Notes under the pieces: model-generated
What the model was told of the DNA's origin: nothing
The model's database searches: none
Seen by the model: the letters and a program-made list of their open reading frames with translations, nothing else
Part shown: positions 42,618 through 51,837 of the stretch, in pieces
Layout: each line of letters begins with the position of its first letter
How positions within the stretch are numbered: position 1 is the stretch's first letter
Source of the DNA: Massilia norwichensis
Lineage (GTDB): Bacteria > Pseudomonadota > Gammaproteobacteria > Burkholderiales > Burkholderiaceae_D
Assembly (NCBI RefSeq): GCF_024753245.1
Contig: NZ_JANUGX010000021.1
Location: forward strand, 51,544-115,543
Reading direction: 5' to 3'
Length of the DNA: 64,000 nucleotides
Made by a program: the position numbers and the translations under genes

Positions 42618-43847
42618 TTATTTTGCGAGCCTGCGCTCGAGCAGCGGCACGACGTCGTAGCAGGCGCCCATGGTGTGGTAGTCGACTTTGCCGGCCGGGC
42701 TTTTTTCATCCGAGATCTTGCGGTTGTCCGGCGTGAGGATGCGGTACCAGGCGCCGTGTTCGTGGTCGACGAAGTGGTCCCAGGCATAGGCCCAGATCTT
42801 CGCGTACCAGTCCCAGTAGCTGGCGTCGCCGCTGCGGTCGGCCAGCAGCGCCGCGGCGGCCAGCGATTCGGCCTGTACCCAGAAGTACTTGTCGCCGTCG
42901 CACACGCTGCCGTCGGGCGCGAAGCCGTAGTGGATGCCGCCATGCTGCGCGTCCCAGGCGTGCACCATGGCCTGCTCGAACAATTCCTGGGCGGTCGGCA
43001 GCAGCCAGTGGGCGCCGCGTGTCAGCTGTTCCTCATGGCGTTCGAGGAGCAGCAGCAGCTTGGCCCATTCCGTGAAGTGGCCGGGCTGGTAGCCCCAGGG
43101 CCGGAACAGGTTGGCCGGGTCGTCGCGGTTGAAATCCCAGTCCGGGGTCCAGTCGGCGCGGTAGTGTTCCCAGATCCTGCCGTCGGCGTGGCCGGCCTGG
43201 CGCCGCGTGATGTTCCAGGCGATGGTCTCGGCGCGTTCCAGGTAGCGCTGCTCGCCGGTGGCGGCGTAGGCTGCCAGCATGGCCTCGCAGCTGTGCATGT
43301 TCGCGTTCTGGCCGCGATACGAAGACAGCTGCGACCAGTCGGCGCTGGCTTCGTCGGCGTACAGGCCGTGCGCCGGTTCCCAGAAGCGCTGCTCCATCAG
43401 ATCCCAGGTCTCGGCCAGCCATGGCCGCGCTTCCTCGACGCCGGCCATCAGCGCGTGCGCATAGGCCAGCATCACGAAGGCCAGGCCGTAGCAGTGGTTG
43501 GTGGCGTCGAGTACCGAGGTGGCGCCGTGGTCGCGGCGCAGCAGCCAGGTATAGCCGCCGGTATCGGGGTTGCGGTGGCTGTCGCGCAGGAAGGCCACGC
43601 CGTGGCGCACCATCGCCAAAAAATCCGGTCCGCCGAAGTGGCGGTGCGCCATCGCGTAGTTGAACACGAAACGGGTGCTCGATACCAGATGACGGGTATG
43701 GCTGTCGTAGATGCTGCCGTCGTCGCGGAAGAAGTGGTAGAAGCCGCCGTTCGGGTCGACCGCGCGCGGATGGTAGAAGGCCATCGTGTGCGCCACGTGG
43801 TCCGTCAGGGTTTTCGGGTCGAAAAAGTCGGGATGCGGGGTGGACAT
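42618..43847 (-). CDS. AGE-family sugar epimerase/isomerase
   Basis: A 409-residue soluble enzyme of the N-acylglucosamine 2-epimerase superfamily, an (alpha/alpha)6 barrel. Characteristic segments are HLVSSTRFVFNYAMAHRHFG, LLRRDHGATSVLDATNHCYGLAFVMLAYAHA, the RGQNANMHSCEAMLAAYAATG block and KYFWVQAESLAAAALLADRSGD, which hold conserved His and Arg/Glu residues. The superfamily includes mannose isomerase (YihS-like) and mannose 2-epimerase. Clustering with two alpha-mannosidases argues that it acts on free D-mannose, giving fructose or glucose. It is last in the operon, 15 bp after the LacI gene. Which of the two reactions occurs cannot be read from sequence alone. Confidence 0.85.
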   Translation of the reverse strand: MSTPHPDFFDPKTLTDHVAHTMAFYHPRAVDPNGGFYHFFRDDGSIYDSHTRHLVSSTRFVFNYAMAHRHFGGPDFLAMVRHGVAFLRDSHRNPDTGGYTWLLRRDHGATSVLDATNHCYGLAFVMLAYAHALMAGVEEARPWLAETWDLMEQRFWEPAHGLYADEASADWSQLSSYRGQNANMHSCEAMLAAYAATGEQRYLERAETIAWNITRRQAGHADGRIWEHYRADWTPDWDFNRDDPANLFRPWGYQPGHFTEWAKLLLLLERHEEQLTRGAHWLLPTAQELFEQAMVHAWDAQHGGIHYGFAPDGSVCDGDKYFWVQAESLAAAALLADRSGDASYWDWYAKIWAYAWDHFVDHEHGAWYRILTPDNRKISDEKSPAGKVDYHTMGACYDVVPLLERRLAK

Positions 43848-43862
43848 GCGGGTCGTCTCCGT

Positions 43863-44846
43863 TCAGTCGTCATAGCTGCTCTCGCGCACGATCAGCTGCA
43901 CGGGCAGGGTGTGTTCGGTGGGGCTTGCGCCGGCTTTATCCAGCAGCAGCGCGACCCCGGCCGCGCCCAGCGCTTCCTTGTCGATCGCGATGCTGGACAG
44001 CGGCGGGATGGCCTGGGCGGCGGCGCCGATGTCGTCGAAACCGACGATGGCGATGTCGGCCGGGACCTTGAGGCCGGCGTCCAGGCAGACCTGCATTGCG
44101 GCCAGCGCGGCGCTGTCGTTATAGCAGAACAGGGCGTCCGGGCGCGGCGTGCGCGCCAGCAGTGCGCGGGTCGCGTCGCGCACGCCCTGCAGCGGCTCGC
44201 CGCTGGCCGGCACCTGGGCTTCGAGCTCGGGGTCGGCCAGCATGCGCGCCTCGAACAAGGCCTTGCGGTAGCCGCGCGCGCGCTGGTGGATGCTGTAGTG
44301 GGCCAGCGAGCCGGCGATCATCGCGATCCGGCGCCGCCCGGTGCGGATCAGGTGGCGGGTCGCGAGGTAGCCGCCCAGGTGATGGTCGGGGTTGACCGAG
44401 CTGAAGCCCGGCAGGTGCATGTCGACCAGGGCCAGCGGCTTTCCGCTGTCGCGCAGCACCGCCACCAGTTCAGGCTCGAAATAGCCGGCGCACAGAATCG
44501 CGTCCGGCTGTTGGGCGCGCACCAGTTCGGCCACCGGTTCGCCCGGATGCACCACGCTGAAGGACAGGGTCACGCCGGCGCGGCGGCAGGCCTGCTCTGC
44601 GCCCTGCAGCACCGGCGAATAGAAGGGGCTCGAGGACAGGGTGTTGTGCTGCTGGTGCAGCAGGAAGACGATGCGCCGGATCGCGCCCAGGCGCAGGCGT
44701 CCGAAGTCGTAGCCCAGCTCGCGCGCGGTCGACAGGATGCGCGCGCGGGTCGGCTCGGCCAGGCCGGGCTGGTTCTTCAAGGCCCGCGACACGGTGCCGA
44801 TCGAACAGCCGGCGGCGCGCGCGAGGTCGCGGATGGTGACCGTCAT
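43863..44846 (-). CDS. LacI-family transcriptional regulator
   Basis: A 327-residue LacI/GalR-type repressor. The N-terminal helix-turn-helix with hinge covers residues 1-60 (TIRDLARAAGCSIGTVSRALKNQPG, then TRARILSTARELGYDFGRL). The periplasmic-binding-like ligand domain follows (PDAILCAGYFEPELVAVL, PADIAIVGFDDIGAAAQ). It is encoded inside the mannoside operon, between GH92 and the AGE enzyme, with 1 bp to the upstream gene, so it most likely responds to mannose or a mannobiose and controls the operon from the promoter near 49.5 kb. Confidence 0.92.
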   Translation of the reverse strand: MTVTIRDLARAAGCSIGTVSRALKNQPGLAEPTRARILSTARELGYDFGRLRLGAIRRIVFLLHQQHNTLSSSPFYSPVLQGAEQACRRAGVTLSFSVVHPGEPVAELVRAQQPDAILCAGYFEPELVAVLRDSGKPLALVDMHLPGFSSVNPDHHLGGYLATRHLIRTGRRRIAMIAGSLAHYSIHQRARGYRKALFEARMLADPELEAQVPASGEPLQGVRDATRALLARTPRPDALFCYNDSAALAAMQVCLDAGLKVPADIAIVGFDDIGAAAQAIPPLSSIAIDKEALGAAGVALLLDKAGASPTEHTLPVQLIVRESSYDD

Positions 44847-44847
44847 T

Positions 44848-47145
44848 TCAGTGCCGCTCCACCGGGGCCGGCGGCGCCGTGGGGTCCGTCGAGAAGGAGT
44901 AGGGCGCGTCCTGCTCGCGAATGCCGCGGCGCAGGTTGGGCTGCGCCGACATGCGGAAGTCCAGCCGCGCGCCGCGCAGCAGCTCGTCGTGGCCGATCCA
45001 GTTGCGCGTCACCGCCTTGCCGTCGATGCGCAAGGCAGCCACGTAGCGCCGCGCATCGCTGTTGCCGGGGGCGCGGATTCGCACGCTGCGGCCGTTCTCC
45101 AGGTGCAGGACGGCTTCGGGGAACAGCGGCGCGCCCAGAGCGTACTGCGGACTGCTGGGCGTGACCGGGTAGAAGCCGAGGCTGGAGAACACATACCAGG
45201 CCGAGGTCTGGCCATTGTCTTCGTCGCCGCAATAGCCGTCCGGGGTTGGGCGGTACAGGCGGTTCATCACCTCGCGCGCCCAGTACTGGGTCTTCCAGGG
45301 CGCGCCGGCGTAGTCGTACAAATAGATCATGTGCTGGATCGGCTGGTTGCCGTGGGCGTACTGGCCCATGCCGGCAATCTGCATCTCGCGGATTTCGTGG
45401 ATCACTTCACCATAATAGCTTTCGTCGAACACTGGCGGCAGCGTCCACACGGCGTCCAGCTTGTCGACGAAGGACTGGCGGCCACCCATCAGCTCGACCA
45501 GCCCGGCAACGTCGTGGAACACCGACCAGGTGTAATGCCAGCTGTTCCCCTCGGTGAAGGCATCGCCCCATTTGAAGGGGTTGAAGGGCGTTTGAAAACT
45601 GCCGTCCCGGTTCTTCCCGCGCATCAGGCCGGATTCCGGGTCGAACAGCTTGCGGTAATTGCGGGCGCGTTCGGCGTAGACCGCGATCTCGGACTGCGGC
45701 TTGCCCAAGGCTTTACCTAGCTGGTAGATGGCGAAGTCGTCGTAGGCGTATTCCAGCGTACGCGCGGCGCTCTCCTTGATGCCGGCATCGATCGGCACAT
45801 AGCCGAGGCGCTTGTAGTCTTCGATGCCGGCCCGGCCCACCGCCTGGATCGGCCCGGCATTGTTGGCGCCGTGGACCAGCGCCTGCCACAGGGTCTCGAT
45901 GTCGTAGCCGCGCAGGCCCTTGAGCCAGGCTTCGGCCACCACCGAGGCCGAGTTATTCCCGATCATGACGTTGGCGTAGCCAGGGCTGGACCACTCGGGC
46001 AGCCAGCCGCCTTCCTTGAAATCGTTGACCAGGCCTTCCTGCATCTCGCGGTTGATCGACGGGTACATCAGGTTGAGAAAAGGATAGAGGGCGCGGAAGG
46101 TGTCCCAGAAACCGGTGCCGGCGAACATCCGGCCCGGCAGCACCTGGCCGTTGTAGGGACTCCAGTGGATCGGCTGGCCCGCGGCATCCAGTTCGTACAG
46201 CTTGTTCGGGAACTGCACCATGCGGTACAGGCTCGAATAAAAGGTGCGCTGCTGGTCGACGCTGCCGCCTTTGACTTCGACGCGGCCCAGCACGGCGTTC
46301 CAGCGCTTGCCTGCCTTGGCACGCGTCGCGTCGAAATCGTCGTTGCCGATTTCCTGCGCCAGGTTGCGCTCGGCCTGCTCCAGGCTGATGAAGGAGGATG
46401 CGACACGCATGCCGACCCGTTCGCCGGCGCCGGTAGAAAAGCCGACGATGGCACCGGCGTGCTGCACCTGGGCTTCGAGCGCGCCGGCGATGATCTTGTC
46501 GCCGTCCCACACTTCGCTCGTCCTGAACGCTTTGTCGAACTGGATCACGAACCAGTTGCGGAAGTTGGGTAAAGGGCCGCGCGCGTAGCGGGTCGAGTAA
46601 CCGACGATCTTGCGCTCCGCCGGGATCACCTTCACATACGACCCCTTGTCGAAGGCGTCGACCACGACCCAGGCCTGCTCGGTCTTCGGGAAGGTGAAGC
46701 GGAACTGGGCCGCGCGCTCGGTCGGCGTCAGCTCGGCGCCGACATCGCTGTCGGCCAGGTAGACGCGGTAGTAGTCGGGCCTGGCCACTTCGGCCTTGTG
46801 CGAGAACCAGCTGGCGCGGTCGTCCTGGGTAAAGCGCTTGTTGCCGGTGACCGGCATGATCGCGAACTGGCCGTAGTCGTTCATCCAGGGCGAGGGCTGG
46901 TGGGTCTGCTTGAAGCCGCGGATACGGTCGGCGTCGTAGGTGTAGGTCCAGCCGTTGCCCATCTTGCCGGTCTGCGCGGTCCAGTAGTTCATGCCCCAGG
47001 GCAGGCCGACGGCAGGGTAGGTGTTGCCGTTCGAGAGCTCGGGCTTGCTGGCCGTGCCCATCAGCGGATTCACGAAGTCGAGCGGAGCGGCCTTGGCGCC
47101 AGCCAGGGCCAGCCCGAAGGCGGCGGCCATCAAGAAATGCTTCAT
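44848..47145 (-). CDS. GH92 family alpha-mannosidase (1)
   Basis: A 765-residue exported glycoside hydrolase of family GH92. Signal peptide residues 1-19 (MKHFLMAAAFGLALAGAKA) are followed by an N-terminal beta-sandwich (FVNPLMGTASKPELSNGNTYPAVGLPWGM) and an (alpha/alpha)6 barrel. The family hallmark GDEDNGQTSAWYVFSSLGFYP near the C-terminus is clear, as is NSWHYTWSVFHDVAGL. GH92 enzymes are calcium-dependent, inverting exo-alpha-mannosidases, usually acting on alpha-1,2-linked mannose. Start and stop overlap with the upstream GH92 (ATGA) and lie 1 bp from the LacI gene. Confidence 0.9.
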   Translation of the reverse strand: MKHFLMAAAFGLALAGAKAAPLDFVNPLMGTASKPELSNGNTYPAVGLPWGMNYWTAQTGKMGNGWTYTYDADRIRGFKQTHQPSPWMNDYGQFAIMPVTGNKRFTQDDRASWFSHKAEVARPDYYRVYLADSDVGAELTPTERAAQFRFTFPKTEQAWVVVDAFDKGSYVKVIPAERKIVGYSTRYARGPLPNFRNWFVIQFDKAFRTSEVWDGDKIIAGALEAQVQHAGAIVGFSTGAGERVGMRVASSFISLEQAERNLAQEIGNDDFDATRAKAGKRWNAVLGRVEVKGGSVDQQRTFYSSLYRMVQFPNKLYELDAAGQPIHWSPYNGQVLPGRMFAGTGFWDTFRALYPFLNLMYPSINREMQEGLVNDFKEGGWLPEWSSPGYANVMIGNNSASVVAEAWLKGLRGYDIETLWQALVHGANNAGPIQAVGRAGIEDYKRLGYVPIDAGIKESAARTLEYAYDDFAIYQLGKALGKPQSEIAVYAERARNYRKLFDPESGLMRGKNRDGSFQTPFNPFKWGDAFTEGNSWHYTWSVFHDVAGLVELMGGRQSFVDKLDAVWTLPPVFDESYYGEVIHEIREMQIAGMGQYAHGNQPIQHMIYLYDYAGAPWKTQYWAREVMNRLYRPTPDGYCGDEDNGQTSAWYVFSSLGFYPVTPSSPQYALGAPLFPEAVLHLENGRSVRIRAPGNSDARRYVAALRIDGKAVTRNWIGHDELLRGARLDFRMSAQPNLRRGIREQDAPYSFSTDPTAPPAPVERH

Positions 47146-49484
47146 TGGTAGGCCGTCTGGGTGTAGGGGCGAGCGCTCTTGTCCTTGCCCCAGGCCGTGT
47201 TCGGCGTTGCCTGCATCGTGAACACCAGTTCGCCGCCCGCGAGGATGTCTTCGTGGCGCAGGTAGCTGCGCGCCAGCGGCTGGCCGTTCAGCGTGACGTT
47301 GCCGACGTAGCCGTTGGCGCTGGACAGGTTCACTGCCCGCACCGTGAAGCGCTTGCCGTTCGGGAGATTCAGCGTGGCGCGCTCGACGAAGGGGCGGCCC
47401 AGTACGTACTCGTTGGTGCCCGGCGCCACCGGATAAAAGCCCATCGCCGTAAATGCGAGCCAGGCCGAGGTCTGGCCGAGGTCGTCGTTGCCCGCCAGGC
47501 CGTCGGGCGCGTCCTTGTACTGGCTGGCGACGATCTGGCCCAGGCGGCCCTGGGTCTTCCAGGGCGCGCCGGCGTAGTTGTACAGGTAGGCTACATGGTG
47601 CGAAGGCTCGTTGCCGTGCGCGTAGTGGCCGATCAGGCCGGAGATGTCTTCCATGTGGGCGTAGACGTTGGCGTCGATTTTGGCGTCGAACACCTGGTCG
47701 ATCTTGGCCTGCAGGCCGGCATCGCCGCCCAGGAACTTCACCAGGCCGGCGTTATCGTGCGGCATGTACCAGGAATACTGCCAGGCGCTGCCCTCGGTAT
47801 AGTCGCTGCCGAAGTTCGATTGCACCGGGTTGAAGGGCGTGCGGAATTCGCCGGTCGACTTACGGGCACGCACGAAGCCGGTTTTCGCATCGAACACGTT
47901 GCGCCAGTTCTGGGCCCGCTTGTAATAGCGCGCGGCCACGTCCTGCTTGCCCATCTTCTCGGCCATGCGCGCGATGGTCCAGTCGTCGAAGGCGTATTCC
48001 ACGGTCTTGGAGGCGGCTTCCGGCTCCAGGTCGATCGGCACATAGCCGTACTTCATGTAGTGCTGCAGGCCGCCGTAGGGGCCATACTCGGCGCTGGCCG
48101 TCATCGCGCGCAGCGCCTGCTCTGGGTCGAAGCCGCGGATGCCTTTCAGGTAGGCGTCGGCGATCACCGGCACCGCGTGGTAGCCGATCATGCACCAGGT
48201 CTCCAGGCCGGCGAACTGCCACACCGGCAGGATGCCGTAGGGGCTGGCCTGCTGCGAAGCGATCAGCGAGCGCACGAAGTCGGCGTTGCGCTGCTCCGGC
48301 TGGATGAGCGTGAGCAGCGGGTGCAGGGCGCGGTAGGTATCCCACAGCGAGAAGGTCGAATGGAAGCGGAAGCCGTCGGCCTGGTGCACCTGATTATCCG
48401 GTCCGCGATACTGGCCGCTGCGGTCCATGAACAGGCTGGGTGCCAGCAGACTGTGATACAGGCTGGTGTAGACCATGCGCTTCATCGGCTGCGGCGCTTC
48501 GATCTCGACCGCGCCCAGCGCCTGCTCCCAGGCGTCGTGCGCACGCGAACGCTCGGCATCGAAGTCCCAGCCCGGCATCTCGTCCAGGTTGTCCAGGGCG
48601 CCATCCTCGCTGACGCTGGAGACCGCCACCTTGACCAGCAGCGGGGTGTCGCCGAGCTGGCCGAAATCGAGCGCCGCCTCGAGCGCCTTGCCCTCGACTA
48701 CCACCTTCTCGGCCGGGTTCTTGCCGGGCGAAGCGAAGCCGCGGTACTCGACGCCTTCTTCGCGGTTCATCAGCTGGTGACCGGCCAGCGGGCGCGAGAA
48801 GCGGATCGCGAAATACAGCTGGCGGCCGGGCGCCCAGCCGCGCGTTTCGCGCATGCCGGTCAGGGTGTCCTGGCCGCGCAGGCGCAGGCGCGACCACAAA
48901 TTCTTGCCGGCCCAGTCGTAGATGCTGGCGCGCAGATCCAGTACCACGCGCGCCTGCGCACCCGGCTTGAAGCGGTAGCGGTGCAGGCCGACGCGTTCGC
49001 TGGCGGTGAGCTCGACGTCGACTTCGTTGTCGAGCAGCTTCACGGCGTAGTAGCCGGGTTCGGCCTGCTCGTCCTTGTGCGAGAAGCGCGAGCGGTAGCC
49101 GCTGAAGGGGCGCTCCGGGTAGCCGGGTTCGAGTTTCAGTTCGCCGCTGGTGGGCATCAGGAGCACGTCGCCAAGGTCCGAGTGGCCGGCGCCGGAAAAG
49201 TGGGTGTGCGAGAAGCCGAGGATGGAATCGTCCTCGTAGCGGTAGCCGGCGGCCCAGGGATAGCTTTGCTTGAAATGGCGGACCTGGGTGTCGGGACTCA
49301 GCTGGATCATGCCGAAGGGCCGCGTCGCGCCCGGGAAGGTATGGCCGTCGCCGCCGGTGCCGATGAAGACGTTGACCTCGGCGGTCTTGCTGCCGGAAGC
49401 AGCTCCCGGCTGGGCCGCGGCGAAACCGGCGCACAGGAGGCTGGCGGCCAGCGGGAGGGTGGCGAGAAGGTGGCGCTTGCCCAT
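47142..49484 (-). CDS. GH92 family alpha-mannosidase (2)
   Basis: A 780-residue exported GH92 enzyme, first gene of the mannoside operon. ATG 49484 has AAGGAG 5 bp upstream and begins a signal peptide (GKRHLLATLPLAASLLCAGFAAA); the longer open frame to 50231 has no such features and overlaps a divergent gene. Motifs include VNVFIGTGGDGHTFPGATRPFGM, SAWQYSWYMPHDNAGL and the hallmark GNDDLGQTSAWLAFTAMGFYP. The two GH92 copies differ considerably and may target different linkages, e.g. alpha-1,2 versus alpha-1,3/1,4. Its stop overlaps the next start (ATGA). No transporter is encoded nearby. Confidence 0.9.
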   Translation of the reverse strand: MGKRHLLATLPLAASLLCAGFAAAQPGAASGSKTAEVNVFIGTGGDGHTFPGATRPFGMIQLSPDTQVRHFKQSYPWAAGYRYEDDSILGFSHTHFSGAGHSDLGDVLLMPTSGELKLEPGYPERPFSGYRSRFSHKDEQAEPGYYAVKLLDNEVDVELTASERVGLHRYRFKPGAQARVVLDLRASIYDWAGKNLWSRLRLRGQDTLTGMRETRGWAPGRQLYFAIRFSRPLAGHQLMNREEGVEYRGFASPGKNPAEKVVVEGKALEAALDFGQLGDTPLLVKVAVSSVSEDGALDNLDEMPGWDFDAERSRAHDAWEQALGAVEIEAPQPMKRMVYTSLYHSLLAPSLFMDRSGQYRGPDNQVHQADGFRFHSTFSLWDTYRALHPLLTLIQPEQRNADFVRSLIASQQASPYGILPVWQFAGLETWCMIGYHAVPVIADAYLKGIRGFDPEQALRAMTASAEYGPYGGLQHYMKYGYVPIDLEPEAASKTVEYAFDDWTIARMAEKMGKQDVAARYYKRAQNWRNVFDAKTGFVRARKSTGEFRTPFNPVQSNFGSDYTEGSAWQYSWYMPHDNAGLVKFLGGDAGLQAKIDQVFDAKIDANVYAHMEDISGLIGHYAHGNEPSHHVAYLYNYAGAPWKTQGRLGQIVASQYKDAPDGLAGNDDLGQTSAWLAFTAMGFYPVAPGTNEYVLGRPFVERATLNLPNGKRFTVRAVNLSSANGYVGNVTLNGQPLARSYLRHEDILAGGELVFTMQATPNTAWGKDKSARPYTQTAYQ

Positions 49485-49571
49485 GGTGTCTCCTTGATGC
49501 AATTTCGGAAACATAGCCCGAAAATTATGGAGGAGCAATAGTGACACGATGCCGGGAAGGATGTTTATGCC

Positions 49572-49582
49572 GTTTACTAAAC
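49572..49582. promoter_or_regulatory. short palindrome upstream of the GH92 operon
   Basis: GTTTACTAAAC (reading as GTTTAGTAAAC on the other strand) is a perfect 11-nt palindrome around the central base, in the 149-bp spacer between the GH92 operon and the divergent GNAT gene. It is a candidate LacI-family operator, though it lacks the central CG dyad usual for that family. Confidence 0.35.
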
Positions 49583-49633
49583 AATAGCTGGCGGCCTCGT
49601 CCGCCTCCCGCCGATCGGGCATAATACCGCCCC

Positions 49634-50182
49634 ATGCTTGAGCGACCGATCGATACCGACACCCACACCGCCACCATCCGCTTGATGACGGAACAGGACC
49701 TGCCCGCGATGCTGGCCGTGCAGGCCGCATGCTATCCGCCCGCCATGCAGGAGCCGGCCGCGATCGTGCTGGCGCGCCTGCGTGCAGCCTCCGGCACCAC
49801 CCTGGTCGCCGACGGCGCGGACGGCGTCTGTGCCTATGTGTTCGCCTATCCGTCGCGGCTGGGTGCGGTGACGCCGCTCGGCGCCCGCTTCGCGCCGGCG
49901 CCGGATGCGGACACGCTGTACATCCACGACCTGGCCGTGGCGCCATCCGCGCTGGGGCAGGGCCTGGCGCGCCGGCTGCTCGCCGGCCTGTCCAAAAGGG
50001 CGAGGACGCTGGCGCTGCCGCATGCGGCACTGGTGGCGGTGCAGGACTCGCGCCGCTTCTGGGAGGGGCAGGGCTTCGCGGTGCGGGACGCCGGGCAGGA
50101 CCTTGCCGCAGCGCTCGCGACCTATCCGGATGGCGCGCTGTACATGACGCGCGATATGCGGAAAATAACAGTCGATAGTTAA
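49634..50182 (+). CDS. GNAT family N-acetyltransferase
   Basis: A 182-residue acetyltransferase with the GNAT fold. The acetyl-CoA pyrophosphate loop is GQGLARRLL, preceded by a strand YIHDLAVAP and followed by [20 protein letters not shown], the usual motif A/B layout. The substrate is not indicated. The start ATG 49634 is the first in frame after the divergent spacer. It precedes the pilin operon by 160 bp and is probably not part of it. No membrane or export signal, so cytoplasmic. Confidence 0.85.
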   Translation: MLERPIDTDTHTATIRLMTEQDLPAMLAVQAACYPPAMQEPAAIVLARLRAASGTTLVADGADGVCAYVFAYPSRLGAVTPLGARFAPAPDADTLYIHDLAVAPSALGQGLARRLLAGLSKRARTLALPHAALVAVQDSRRFWEGQGFAVRDAGQDLAAALATYPDGALYMTRDMRKITVDS

Positions 50183-50342
50183 TCGTCATCACCTGGTAAC
50201 TGATCGACATCGTTTGCGCTGCCGTGCGCATTTTCGCCCCTTAAATCGCCCCCGATTTCGTTGTTTTTTGTCGGCTGCCGAGCCCAAATTCCGGTGGCTT
50301 AGGCTAATATTGTCGTTGGGCAAGTATTTTCTCGGATTCCAT

Positions 50343-50777
50343 ATGTCTAGCTTCAAGCGAACCACGGCGCGGGAGCGCGGCTTCACCCTGATCGAATTGA
50401 TGATCGCGGTGGCCATTATCGGTATCCTGAGCGCCGTCGCCATCCCGGCCTACGGCAATTACGTGACGCGCGCGCGCCTGGCGGATGCGTATTCCGGCCT
50501 CGGCACCGTACAGACCGCTGCCGAAGAATACTGGTCGAACAACCGCACCTACGTCGGCTTCGACCGCCTGCCGGCCACCAGCGCGAACTTCTCCTATTCG
50601 CTCACCAGCGCCACTGCCTCGGCCTACGTGGTGACCGCGGTCGGCAGGGGCCCGGCCCAGGACTTTTCTTTCACCATCGACCAGAACGGCGGCCGTGCGA
50701 CCCCGCACGCGCCCACTGGCTGGACCACCAGCACCAGCTGCTGGATCGACCGCAAGGACGGCCGGTGCGTCCAGTGA
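50343..50777 (+). CDS. pilE: type IV pilin, PilE-like minor pilin
   Basis: A 144-residue prepilin. The leader ends in RERG and is followed by [24 protein letters not shown], with the Gly-1/Phe+1 cleavage site and Glu5, so it would be processed by PilD. The C-terminus has a two-cysteine loop ([13 protein letters not shown]) typical of type IVa pilins. ATG 50343 is used because the upstream extension to 50214 is not pilin-like. It leads an operon in which each gene overlaps the next; its TGA shares bases with the following ATG (TGATG). Context suggests a minor pilin primed for the pilus tip rather than the major PilA. Confidence 0.85.
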   Translation: MSSFKRTTARERGFTLIELMIAVAIIGILSAVAIPAYGNYVTRARLADAYSGLGTVQTAAEEYWSNNRTYVGFDRLPATSANFSYSLTSATASAYVVTAVGRGPAQDFSFTIDQNGGRATPHAPTGWTTSTSCWIDRKDGRCVQ

Positions 50778-51400
50778 TGCGAGCGCCGCGTGCCGGCGGA
50801 TTCACCCTGATCGAGGCCGCCGTGGTGCTCGCGATCCTGGGCATCCTGGCCAGCGTCGGCATCCCCAGCATGTCGGCCTGGCTGCTCGGACGCAAGGCGA
50901 CCGCCGCCGCCGGCTATTACGCCGACGGCTTCGCCTTCGCGCGCAACCAGGCGATCGGCCGCAACAGCGCCAGCCGGCTGGTGCTGGACGATAACGCGGT
51001 CAGCGGCCAGCAGCAATGGCGCGTCGATCTGTGCTATCCCTCGAGCGACGACGCCTGCGACGAGGACAGCACCGGATGGTCCACCGCCAGCGCGCCGGCG
51101 GCCGGCGATCCGCGCGGCACCCTGGGCGACAAATCGATCGTGCGCAGCGCCGACGGTTTGCCGTCGTCGCGGGCGGTGTCCCTGCTGGTCGGTCCGTCCG
51201 GCGCGAATGCCGTGTATTTCACTGCACTGGGCTGGGTCGACACCCGCATCGCGCCGCAAATCTCGCGCATCACGCTGTCGCCCACGGCCGACCGCGCCGG
51301 CGCCTTCGCGCCGCTCGCGGTGTCGCTGACCCTGGCCGGCATCGCCATGCGCTGCGACCCGGCGGCGGTGGCGCCCGACCGCCGCAGGTGCCCGCGATGA
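50777..51400 (+). CDS. fimT: minor pilin FimT/GspH-like
   Basis: A 207-residue pseudopilin with a short leader and the processing site GG-FTLIEAAVVLAILGILASVG, retaining Glu5. Size and the GKATAAAGYYADGFAFARNQAIGRNSASRLVL segment fit the FimT/GspH group of minor pilins, some of which bind DNA during natural transformation. ATG 50777 overlaps the pilE stop; a GTG 12 bases upstream (50765) is less likely. Cysteine pairs (DLCYPSSDDAC) could form disulfides. It is followed by pilV with ATGA overlap. Confidence 0.85.
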   Translation: MRAPRAGGFTLIEAAVVLAILGILASVGIPSMSAWLLGRKATAAAGYYADGFAFARNQAIGRNSASRLVLDDNAVSGQQQWRVDLCYPSSDDACDEDSTGWSTASAPAAGDPRGTLGDKSIVRSADGLPSSRAVSLLVGPSGANAVYFTALGWVDTRIAPQISRITLSPTADRAGAFAPLAVSLTLAGIAMRCDPAAVAPDRRRCPR

Positions 51401-51837
51401 AGCCGGCCCGCCTGTTCCGCACCCGCGCGCAGCAAGGCTTCGCGCTGGTCGAATCCCTGGTCGCGGTGGCACTGCTGGCCATCGGCCTGATCGGCATGCT
51501 CGGCCTGCAGGCGCGTTCGGTCGCGGCGCTGGAAGATTCGGCGATGCGTACCGAAGCGACGCTGGCCGCCGAATCGCTGCTCGGGATCATGGCCACCGAC
51601 CAGGCCAACCTGGCCGCCTACGCGGTGGCCGCGGGGGCGGCGCCGAGCGCGCAATTGCGCCCCTGGCACCAGGCCACCATTGCGCGCATTCCGAGCGCGA
51701 CGATCGGCGTCACGGTCACCCCCGGCGCCGCGGCCGCCGGCACCCGGGTCGATATCCGGATCGCCTGGACCCGCAAGGCCGGCACCAGCGCCAACCAGCA
51801 CCGGATCACTTCCTATATTGCAGGCAGCAAGACATGA
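51397..51837 (+). CDS. pilV: type IV pilus minor pilin PilV
   Basis: A 146-residue minor pilin. The leader is followed by GFALVESLVAVALLAIGLIGML, where the PilV-type FALVES replaces FTLIE but Glu5 is kept. The LAAESLLGIMATDQANLAAYA stretch is characteristic of PilV. It primes pilus assembly with PilW, PilX and PilY1. It overlaps fimT by ATGA and pilW by ATGA. Confidence 0.88.
   Translation: MKPARLFRTRAQQGFALVESLVAVALLAIGLIGMLGLQARSVAALEDSAMRTEATLAAESLLGIMATDQANLAAYAVAAGAAPSAQLRPWHQATIARIPSATIGVTVTPGAAAAGTRVDIRIAWTRKAGTSANQHRITSYIAGSKT

Noticed and set aside
49485..50231. N-terminal extension of the second GH92 frame
   Set aside because: It lacks a signal peptide, overlaps the GNAT gene on the other strand, and the internal ATG 49484 has a strong AAGGAG site followed by a signal peptide.
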